NCBI GenBank assembly: GCA_963573385.1
Contig: CAUYLG010033190.1
Location: forward strand, 186,001 to 250,000
DNA length: 64,000 bases
Source of the DNA: Cacajao melanocephalus
Lineage: Eukaryota; Chordata; Mammalia; Primates; Pitheciidae
Direction: 5' to 3'
The position numbers and the translations under genes were made by a program. Positions 51,121 to 64,000 of the stretch are shown here, one piece after another. The notes under the pieces are model-generated. The model had not been told where the DNA came from. It saw nothing but the letters and a program-made list of their open reading frames with translations, and searched no databases. The first letter of the stretch is position 1; the number at the start of each line of letters is the position of its first letter.

Positions 51121-53135
51121 AATTATAATTACAGAATAGCATATAAATGGTATAAACTGATAATGTAAGCATATTAATGAAAATGATTAATATGTGAAAA
51201 GGTACTATTGGAAGAATTATCAGTTAATTTTCTTAACTATGTAGCATAGGGTTAATAGCTACTACTTAATGTTGAAATACACAGAGGATTCCAACCTCCT
51301 AAATTTTTTCCTTTTTTACCTCAAATTTGGTGTGCCCTTGTAGAAAAGAAAACATGCTTTGGGTTTAAGAAACATTTACTGAATTTCAGCTTTTAGTTCA
51401 AAATTTCTTTAGTCAAAGGAAAAGAAAATATAACATTTAAATATTAAATGGTCATATATAATTTCATTCAATTTTTTCAGAATTAAGGCTTAGGTATGTA
51501 TACATCTCTCTGATGTTTCTCTACCTTACTAGACATTTACCTATGTCTTGAATGATGTTTACTTGGTGGTGGAGATGGCTGTTGTTTTCTGGTAAATGGA
51601 ATTTGGATTACTTAAAGTGACAGTTTCTAGAGCTTCTCTATATTACTTGAAGTTTTTATAAAGGACATACATCATCTCAATGAAACAAGAGTCTTTATTT
51701 TAAAAAATTACAGCATTACCACCGTCTCTCTTTAGAAATTTTTTCCATTAGCTACTAAAGAAAGTCTTTGGCAAATACATTATAAATTTTGGAATTGAAG
51801 TGTAAAATAAAAGAGATTGTAGGAACAGTATTTTCCCTAATATTTTAATCTAAAAACTAATTTTGTCTTGAATATATTTCAAGAACACATATGTTACAAA
51901 CAGGCACCGCTTGGGATTCCCAGATAAAGGTATTTCTTAATTTACATATCCCGTAACCCCACAGGTTATACAATTAGGAAGTATATAGTAGTTTATTAGG
52001 GCTGTAAATAGAGGCCCGGATTCTCTTAACAAAACAGCCTGGCATAAATTACAATTTTTGTGTAAACCTATTACCACTGCTGCATCAACTTTTAAAGGAA
52101 TCTATGTACGCCTACTGTGGTTATACGTTTAAGAAAATTACTTGTACACCTGTGAAGCACTGAAGCGTGCATGGTGAAGAATGATTGGAAAAGAAGTACT
52201 TTTTCTTATGAAATGAGTAGTGCACAATAGTGGTGGACTTCTACATTGAACCAAAATACAAACTAATCACTTTGATTCTTTGCTTTAAGGGGAAAAAGGA
52301 GTATTTTTTACACTCTCCTTTTTGTCTCTGTCCTTAACTACTTGTTTTAAGAGACAAATTCTCCGAAGTGTTTACAAACAGCAGTCCTGGGAAAGCCTAA
52401 TTTAGTGGGATTTTAGAGCTTGGGGCTCTGGGGTGACTTTTCACACCCAAAATAGCACCCTGGGAAGGCTAGATATCAGAGATCAATCTACATCCTTGTG
52501 AGAGTGAGCCTGTATCCTTTCCATATTCAGCAGTAACGACTTTAAAATCCATGCAAATCAGAATTGCACATTTGGAAAATAGCTATTTCAGGATATTATA
52601 TCAGAGTAACTGTTAGCCTCTTTAAAGGAAAATTTTGTTCATACTGAGCTGCTTTACCTGCCTGGTGCCTTCCTAGAAATTATTCCTCAGATTTAACTTT
52701 ATGGTGTTAATACTTTTAATACTTTTGTATCAAGAAAAGGAAGCAATCTGTATTCATAGCCATAAACAAGTATAAATGTTCTTTTAGGAGTAAGTATGCA
52801 GTACTGTGTTCTCTGAGGTCATGGTACAGTTCAGTATAAAGTGTTTTAATGTGACTTTTTGCCCAGCACGTGAATGGACTTTGAAGTGGCACTGCATATC
52901 TGAGAATTCCATCTCTTTAAATTGTCTGCTCTGTTTGTTGGAAATGATAACAGTGATTGTTTAAAGGCATTGTATGTATATATTTAGTTTTAACAAATCC
53001 TAATAAACATATCTGTGAACAACTGAATTATATCTACTAACAACTGAAATAACTACTCACTGAAATAAACAGCAAACATTAAAGATATACAACTTTAATT
53101 TTGAATGGTAGAGAATTTTATTAAACTAAGGGAGG
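51121..53135. other. Unique sequence
   Basis: Two kilobases with no recognised repeat. 52.37-52.50 kb is less AT-rich ('gggattttagagcttggggc'). No splice-bounded frame seen. Confidence 0.4.
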
Positions 53136-53139
53136 CAAC

Positions 53140-53290
53140 TTAATAGAGTATTAAGGACAGCTACAAGATGCAGATGACAGATATGAATTTGAGTCAGATT
53201 CTTACACCTATTAGCATTTTTTACTTTGCTCTTTTCACCTAACTTCTCTGAGCCTTAATTTCCCCATGTAGAAAATGAAAGATGATGTCT
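53140..53290 (+). repeat. MIR-like SINE fragment
   Basis: 'tatgaatttgagtcagattc', 'cctaacttctctgagcctta' and 'atttccccatgtagaaaatg' keep sense MIR order. Confidence 0.65.
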
Positions 53291-54055
53291 TTCCTATGTC
53301 ATTTAGGATTGCTGATATAATAATATGCAAAACAGTATTACTTAAGGAATATTACTTAGTGGCCATTGCAGTGCAGAAGAACTGGTAAGACTCCTTACCT
53401 GGAAAATATAAGGGAAAAGTATTGTTTTTTTTTTTAATCATGAAAAGATAAGATTGAAAATGGCATGTCATTGCTGCTAATTAATAATTGCTTTATGCTC
53501 ATGGAGCTGTATCATTTTCCAACCTACAGAACATATTACAGTAAGCTCTAGTTGTATTTTCTAGGATCGCTTTTAATAAAAGTTTAACAACGCTCATGAA
53601 TCCCAACTGAAAATCTTGATCGCTTTACAAAAGTGTATATCCAAAACCAATGTGAAGCTAGAAGTATGTCAAAGACGTGATTATATTTGTCCAAGTTCAG
53701 AGGACAACCAGTGAGGGCAGATACACGATGGACAGGATTCTTCAGGGATGCTGGGTATAAACTGTGATAATTTTTATCTTCCTAGGGCTCCTGAAGACAA
53801 GCAAATAAACTTTATGTTTTCTAAGATGAAAAAGAACCATGATACTTTTTGAAATAAAGCTTTGGAGAAAGTAAAGACTGTGGAATAATGAAGGTTTTCA
53901 TCATTCTCAAATGATAAAGGCAAATATGTGTAATTTCCTCCAAATTGTGAGCTATAACAATTTATATTATGCCAAATACTTTTTAAATGAAAAATCAACC
54001 TAAAGAGAAAGGGGGATAGATACTATAGGGAGGACTGACCCGTACGTGGGCATAT
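53291..54055. other. Unique sequence
   Basis: Nothing assigned beyond a T10 run at about 53426-53435. Confidence 0.4.
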
Positions 54056-54059
54056 AAGA

Positions 54060-54190
54060 GATCTGGCAGTGAGGCGGTAGCACTGCTATTCTCTCTGGGT
54101 TTCAGTTCTGTACCCATAAAATAAATGGGGTGGACTGGATGATCCCTTTCAGCTCTGAAATTCTGTGACCTTGTGATATTCCTCATATTC
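54060..54190 (+). repeat. MIRc/MIR3-like SINE fragment
   Basis: 'ctctctgggtttcagttctg', 'aatggggtggactggatgat' and 'ccctttcagctctgaaattc tgtga' are the well-known tail block of a MIR-related SINE. Confidence 0.72.
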
Positions 54191-54234
54191 TGTGACATAG
54201 GAAGTGCATCATACACTGCAGGGTTTTCTCCTTC

Positions 54235-54420
54235 TGTCAGTCAGTACAGTGTACTGCACGGTGGATAAGAATGTAGGCTTCAGAGTCAGAGAGAGCTGTA
54301 TTTGATATGTATCTACTGAGCTTGTGATTTTTGGCAAGTTACTCTAACTTCTTTAAGTTTCTGTTTCCTCACATATTAAATCTAAAGGTAGTGCCTGTAG
54401 AGTGCTTGAAATGGTACAGG
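54235..54420 (+). repeat. MIR SINE, first of a tandem pair
   Basis: 'gtgtactgcacggtggataa gaatgtaggcttcagagtca' is the sense MIR head, then 'gtgatttttggcaagttact' and 'gtttctgtttcctcacatat'. It ends with 'agtgcttgaaatggtacag'. Confidence 0.8.
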
Positions 54421-54459
54421 AAGTAATGTTTGTCAAAACCGTGTATGGGTACCCCTGGG

Positions 54460-54750
54460 GATCCATAGTGGTTTTCAAGGCAAGTGTTTAAGAGCCCAGG
54501 TTCTGGATCCTGATGTCTGGGACTGAATTCCAGCTCTGCCCCTTGCAACATGTATGTCTTTGGGCAAATTAACTTCCGCAAGTTCTGCTTCCATTTTCTC
54601 TTCTGCATGAGTGGTTGATGATAATACCTACCTCCTAGGGTTGTGATGAGGATTAAATTAGTTCATACATATGAAGTGCTTAGAAAAGTACCTGGTACAT
54701 ATAATCACTCCATATATTTGCTATTGTCATCCTTATCATCATCATTATTA
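54460..54750 (+). repeat. MIR SINE, second of a tandem pair
   Basis: A second complete sense MIR: 'gtttaagagcccaggttctg', 'ttccagctctgccccttgca', 'gtctttgggcaaattaactt', 'ctcctagggttgtgatgagg attaaatt', 'gaagtgcttagaaaagtacc tggtacat'. Confidence 0.87.
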
Positions 54751-55370
54751 AAGTTGCATATAACCTAGGATGAACTTGGTGGATCATCTTTAAGTTTTAA
54801 TTCTACTAAAAATTTTAGAAAAAAATACTCATTTATATTGTCGCCAACATGTATATGTTATGGAATAGAATAAAAGTTTCCATAAATATTGACAATAAAG
54901 TTTTAACTTTAACTCCAAAAACACAATGCAGCCATGTAAAGCACTCCACAGTTAAATTTCTGTGTTTTCACTAGCAATTGTGTATTCTACTTAATTTGTA
55001 ACCTTTTGAATGATTATTAAAAACAGAACAGACTAGCTCTTTAGTGTAAGGAATAAGAGATTTCACAGGACAAATAAGGCAGAAAACAATTTTACCACCA
55101 AAACATGAAGCTAATCTCACATCATCTTTGTCACTCCCAACCTATTTTATATTGCACAGATTTTATTCTTTTAATATAATTTTGGACACATGAAGTACTA
55201 TATTGACATACTTGACAAAGAATCTTAATTTCAGCTTAATAATATGAAATTTTATAGATTTGTATTGTAGATTCTCTATTATTTTATAGTTGTCCAAGAT
55301 TCATGGTGCGTTTTTGAAAATATTAATTCAGTTATTAGGTTCAGAAGAAATAAATAATGTTAGCCATAAA
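54751..55370. other. Unique AT-rich sequence
   Basis: No assigned element. Confidence 0.4.
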
Positions 55371-55371
55371 G

Positions 55372-55475
55372 GAGTATAATTTGACAAATATTTAATTAGT
55401 ATCTACAAATATGTCAAACTCTTCTAAGAACTGGGCATACAAAGATGGATATGCTCGAATCCTTTCTGTTGAAGG
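55372..55475 (-). repeat. L2 3' end, antisense
   Basis: 'tttgacaaatatttaattag tatctaca', 'ctaagaactgggcatacaaa gatgga' match the antisense L2 end. Confidence 0.6.
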
Positions 55476-55499
55476 GTTCTCAGCATTTGGGGTATGGCA

Positions 55500-55850
55500 A
55501 ACACTGTTGGTTGGCTGAATTGAAAGCTCTTGCTAACATTCTTCTTTTCTGCATGCCTACACAATAGCACTGGACAATTCCTAGCAGCTACTGAGATGTG
55601 AGCAGAAACTTGCTGGAAGTGATGGTGGCGGTGGGGGTGCTAAGGATGCTTCTGTTTTCCTATTAAAAGAGGAAGATTGTGGCTATTGCTCCCCCTACTC
55701 TTCTTTCCTTGAGCACAGATCTAATACCTGCAGGACAGTAGCCATCTGGGGACTGTGAGGTGATAAGCCAAAAATAATTGGAGAGATATTAGGACTTGCA
55801 TCATTAAGTCAGCAAAACAACTTTAGGTGCCACTACTTTCTGACTTTTTA
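55500..55850. repeat. Possible ancient interspersed repeat, unclassified
   Basis: 'gatgtgagcagaaacttgct', 'ggaagattgtggctattgct', 'ggacagtagccatctgggga' and 'gaggtgataagccaaa' recall an old mammalian repeat containing '...gatgtgatggctggagc...agccatcttgg...'. I cannot name it with confidence. Confidence 0.35.
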
Positions 55851-56063
55851 TTTTCTAAGATGAATGATAAACCCTTTTATATTTTGAAACGTTGTTGGAT
55901 TTTCTGTTATTCTATCCAAAGATTATTCTAGAAAATGTGGGAAGGAGGTATATTTGCCTACATACAATTATGAGACACATTAGTTGCTATAACTATAATA
56001 ACAACTTTTCTAAAGAACAATATGTACTTATAAATGATATGTATAATCTGCTCTAGTCCATGT

Positions 56064-56065
<2 letters not shown>

Positions 56066-56110
<45 letters not shown>
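56066..56110. repeat. (GT)n microsatellite, about 22 units
   Basis: An uninterrupted GT run of 45 bp preceded by 'ccatgtac'. The longest pure dinucleotide run in the window, so likely polymorphic and able to adopt Z-DNA. Confidence 0.98.
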
Positions 56111-56111
<1 letters not shown>

Positions 56112-56559
56112 TTTTCCTTGTAATGCCATAGTACTAGTTAGAATATTATAAACAGTTCTCCAAAAGCAAGTCACAATCTTGAAGGGTCAAAAGAGCCCTG
56201 ACTGGCGCGAAGAGATACATAGTAATGGAAGGTCATAGGAACAAGTTTGAATCCCTAAAGCCTCCAGAAGAGGTAGAACTAGAATCTGTATTAGAATGAC
56301 AGGTTCTTTAGATCCAAGTTTGAGAACCAGAGAATGCCAGAGATGAAGAGAAGTGAAGAAGAAAGAAGAGACAGTAAGTACAAAACACAGAAAGTCTCTG
56401 ATGTAAAAGAATTTGTTTTTAGCCACATACTCCAGATGGAGAGGTGTGGCCTGGGAAAAGGAAGTAAGAGATTCGGTGACAGAGGAATGGTGTAAAAAAG
56501 CCTAGCAAGAGAAACAAGAGACTGCAAACTCTTCTGTTTTTTCTCTCAATCTGCAACCA
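56111..56559. other. Unique sequence
   Basis: Purine-rich patch 56338-56375. No family recognised. Confidence 0.4.
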
Positions 56560-57425
56560 TCAAATATGACTAACAATTAGAAAGGTAACTAAAGAGATAA
56601 TAACACAACAAAGAGCCATATTAAAAAAAATGACGAGAAATTTCCCAAAGAAACATTGGAAGATTAGGATAAAAATTACCCATTTACTCAGGGAAATTAT
56701 GCTAGATATAATACAGGCAAACAAACCAACAAACAAAAACCCTGAAAAGTATCTATGAGAATCAAAGTAGAGGTTCAGTGAAAAACAGATGAAAGAGATT
56801 ATGTATATCGGAAGAAAAATGGGAGAGAAACATGAAAGCTTTCACAGACACAAATATTAGAAGCAATAACAAAAAGTAGAATAAACATGAATGAAAACTA
56901 AGTTAGGAATATGGAAAAAAGCTTTGAAAAATTCCCATAAAATTTAATTCAAATGCACAAAAACACAACATTTATTATGAGAAGATGAAATATGTGGAAA
57001 GGAAAAAAGGAGATCCAATATAAATATAATTTGTGTTCTCGAATATTAAAATAGTAGAAGATAAATTCCTGAAATAAAGACTTAATGATTTTAATGGCAT
57101 TCTGTATCATGGGAAGGTTAATAAACATTAAAGATAATGGACAAATTTATGTGTCTATTCAGCATGAATACCAAGTCACATGGAAGAAAAATGAGGTTAG
57201 TTTTCCCATGCTTTTATTGGATACCAAACTCCTATAGAATTATGTCTAAAAATTCTGAGAACAAGAAAGTATAACCCAAGGTTTTATACCCACCCAAGTT
57301 ATCTTTTAAATATAACTACAAATGCACAAACATTTTCAAGCCCATAAGAAGTTACATCAAATCATATAAACCCTCATTAAGGAAAATTAAAACAAGAAAA
57401 CACTGAAAAACAGTAAAGTAAGCAA
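56560..57425 (+). repeat. HAL1/L1M-like LINE fragment
   Basis: The A-rich sense strand contains 'gtataacccaaggttttata cccacccaagttatctttta aatata' and 'gcacaaacattttcaagccc', close to the old-L1/HAL1 phrase '...ggatcctatacccagccaag...accattttcaaacat...'. 'caaaaaccctgaaaagtatc' also fits. No intact ORF. Confidence 0.58.
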
Positions 57426-57439
57426 AGCCTTAAAAAATT

Positions 57440-57745
57440 CTTATGCACTGGGACCTTTTTTCTCATTTTGCTTTTTTGAATCCTGAGGCTACCACTTGTG
57501 AATATGCCTGAGCTAGCCTACTGGAGGATGAAAGACTATATGGAATGGAGTTGTGCTGTCCTAGCTGAGGCTCCTAAATCCAACAGGCTTGTAAGAGCCA
57601 GACAAATGAATGAGGCTATCCTAGACCATCGAGCCCCTACAGAACTGCCAGATGACCTCAGAGATCTGCCAGGCCAGCCTAGATGAGCATTGCCTTGCTA
57701 ACTCACACAATTATGAACAAATAAATTGTTGTTCTTATAAGTTAA
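57440..57745 (+). repeat. LTR-like ancient repeat tail with a chance 62-codon frame
   Basis: 'gcctgagctagcctactgga ggatgaaagac', 'atgaggctatcctagaccat' and 'acaattatgaacaaataaat tgttgttctt' match the 3' part of a common ancient repeat, which looks LTR-derived. The frame at 57498-57686 starts MNMPELAYW and lies entirely within the repeat; no known domain. Confidence 0.45.
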
Positions 57746-59475
<1,730 letters not shown>

Positions 59476-59698
59476 TCAAACAGAATGTGAACATTCAAAT
59501 AATTCAAAGATATTTATTTTTAATATTTCACCATTAAGATATTTACATCCTATAGTTTGCTGATGGCATTATAATCACTCAAGTTTTAAATGAATTTAAA
59601 CTTTTATTATGTAATTTCTAAACTTTATAATACATAATTCTGAATCTTCTAAAGTAAATAATTTAGAGTTCTATTTTAGTGGGTAGAAGTTGAAATTA

Positions 59699-60110
<412 letters not shown>

Positions 60111-60282
60111 AAGATGTAGAATAGTATATAGATGGCACAGAAAGGGAGAGAAAGAGAAAGAGAAGGGGCAGAGTGGGGTAGAGACTCTAGCTTCTACTTT
60201 TGCAAAGTTTATTACCAAGTTGGTAAGACAGATATTTTAAAAAGCGTAAGCATACCTCTTTATTACACCATTGAACCGTTAA

Positions 60283-60505
60283 ATGGTGTGATATAGAGAC
60301 AAGAGAACAGCTTTGGAATCAGGCAGAAGTAAACTTAAATCCCAACTCTGCCACTTCCTGTCTCTGTGACTTTGTGGCTTCCCTTTTATGCAACTCAATT
60401 TCCCTGCATTAAACAGGTACTGGACTCCCTACCTTGCAATATAGTTGCAAAGTTGAAGTACCTGGCACTGTACTGTTCAACAGGTGGTAGATAATTACTG
60501 TAATA
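60283..60505 (+). repeat. MIR SINE, near full length
   Basis: 'gagaacagctttggaatcag', 'aatcccaactctgccacttc', 'gtctctgtgactttgtggct', 'actcaatttccctgcattaa' and 'gaagtacctggcactgtact' are in sense MIR order. Confidence 0.85.
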
Positions 60506-62301
60506 ACAGAACAATGAGAGAAGATGCTGAATAATTTAGAAATAAATGATCAATAAAAAATGATGGAGTAAAATAAACAAAGCATTACTTTTGCTTGTTA
60601 CATTTAGAGATTAATTGCTATTTGAGACCACACTATAACTTTTTTTCTAATTCATCAGATATATTCACCTTTGTCCCCTCTTCCCTTAACTTTTCCTTTC
60701 TTAAGCAATAACACTTGGAAGTCACTAGGTCTTTACATTTTCCTTCCATATAAAACCTATGGCCTATGTGATCACAGGCACAATGAGCAGGTGAAGAAAG
60801 AAGTAATTTTGAATTGGACAATACAATGAAGGAAATGAACTAGGAACTGAGATGGAGAATGTCTGCTTGGGGGAAGTGATTTAGATAAAGTGTATTTAGA
60901 TCAAGCCTTTTTTCCCCTTCATTTATGCCACTTCCACATTGATCAGGAGGTTGGTAAAGATGTGAAAATTAGTAAGGGGCAGGGTTTTCATCAAAGGCCA
61001 TCATTTTCTATTGAACGGCACTATTGTCTGGCTTTGGAAATCATTTTCTTTAAATGGACTAAAAAAAAAAAAAACAGTAAAATGTCGAGAAACCACTTTT
61101 TAATTTATTATCCAGATAAAATATTAGCATTTCTCTCCACTGGAAAAAATAATCAATAGGAAAAAGAGCTCGTAGGAAAAACACCAATACCACGCTATAT
61201 TCTATTTCCTGTTGTTGTGATTATCTCTATAAAACTACCTTGACGCTTCGGAGAGTAAATAGTAACAAATTCACTCTTCCTAATTTTGTCCTTTCCTTTA
61301 GGGGTGATACAACCTAAAAACAAAATCTGTTCTTAAAATATTGCGTTCTGCTAGAGTTATTTCCCTTTTGGCTAGAGGAAGTGCCTGCTTTGTAAGACTG
61401 AACATAATTGTATATGTTTAAGCAAAGAATCAGAAACAAGAAACTTGCAGAGTTCCCCAAAACCAGCAGATATTTTATAAATGTAAGTTGCAAATAATTG
61501 ACATAAGTTTAAGAGGAATTCATTGGTGAGTATACTAGTCTTTAGAAAGCAGTATTTTCTTAGACTAAGGATTTCAACTACCATCAGCTATCTTGACTTA
61601 TTTTAGGATTAGTTCTGTAGTCCTCTATTAAAATGGATCAAGGTTACAGGCAGTAATGGTGGTTTCCACTGGAAAAAAAATGCCACAAATATCTTGTGTT
61701 TCAAAATTTCTCTGATCAGCATTTTTGAGGGAAGGACTATGGGAAGAAAAAGCTGACAGAGATGAAGTATCAGACATTATGCCGTCGGGCTGTCCTTACC
61801 TGTGTAATCATTTTAACAGGGAAGCGAGATACATTTCTCACCTTTTCTCATTCTCATCATTACCATTTTATTTTTTGATTCACATGAATATCAGTAGGTG
61901 ATGTGAGGCTTTTGTCCATGCTTTGGCTTTCTTTAAAGACAGGAAGAAATATTACAAAGAGTCAGACTTTTAAAGCAAAAATCTCTCTCTGAAGCTGTTT
62001 TTGTAGAAATCAAACGTCAGGCCTTCTTCTCAATTCAGTGACCCTGTTAATTAAGTATTGGTCACTACTCAAATACATAGTTGATACACAGCCATGTCTC
62101 CATACACAGATCTTAGCAGGTGGCTTTTTTTTTTTTCAACATCAAAAGGCAGGTAAGTTATTTATGTTAGCGTGGTGAGAAAACTGTTTGATTCAATATC
62201 TACAAATATTACCTCCACTCAATATTTGTAATTCTTGCTTCAGAATATAAGTTCTTTGAGTATAGACATTCCAGATCTGATGTAGTACTTACTCATGCAA
62301 T
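60506..62301. other. Unique sequence
   Basis: No family recognised. 61.74-61.86 kb contains complex sequence with CpGs ('cattatgccgtcgggctgtc'). An A14 run lies at about 61062-61074. No coding frame with a domain. Confidence 0.4.

Positions 62302-64000
<1,699 letters not shown>

Overview
This is primate nuclear DNA, most likely human. Nineteen Alu-family insertions, MIR and L2 fossils, MaLR-type LTR sequence, old L1 3' ends, AT-rich CpG-poor unique sequence and no dense open reading frames all fit. I find no exon, protein-coding gene, tRNA, rRNA, snRNA or CpG island I can defend. The open frames in this window fall inside Alu, L2 and L1-type repeats or are short chance frames in AT-rich sequence. 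The window could be intron or intergenic DNA; the sequence alone does not decide.

Layout. 0-10 kb: unique DNA with MIR fossils, three minus-strand Alus (4.6, 6.0, 6.9 kb), a plus Alu at 8.6 kb with a purine-rich microsatellite tail, and an old L1 3' end at 9.2-9.8 kb. 10-22 kb: a duplicated 72-bp segment and an inverted-repeat cluster at 12.9-14.1 kb, two direct Alus (14.5 and 15.2 kb), a complex unique block at 16.0-16.5 kb, an Alu at 18.9 kb and MIR fossils. 22-31 kb: an L1 3' end at 22.7 kb, then a run of plus-strand L2 (24.3-30.1 kb) and an AluJ. 31-34 kb: a minus L2 split by an Alu, forming an inverted Alu pair with a second Alu 0.5 kb on. 34-42.6 kb: mainly unique AT-rich sequence, a decayed DNA-transposon-like piece and an MLT1-like LTR at 41.4-42.0 kb.

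42.6-49.5 kb is the densest repeat nest. A minus L1 ORF2 fragment is followed by an L2 that was split by a further L1-like fragment, by a monomeric Alu and by a full Alu; then come two plus Alus, one sitting inside a TA/CA microsatellite. 50-58 kb: two HAL1/L1M-like stretches, tandem MIR fossils at 54 kb and a long (GT)n at 56.07 kb. 59-64 kb: two direct Alus, a MIR, one more Alu and unique sequence.

No genes act together here. The history is of layered retrotransposition: L2 and MIR first, then MaLR, DNA transposons and old L1, then AluJ, then AluS-age insertions with readable target-site duplications (TSDs). I did not find a convincing undescribed biological system. The most unusual structures are the compound inverted/direct repeat at 13.87-14.08 kb and the single-monomer Alu at 45.04-45.20 kb.
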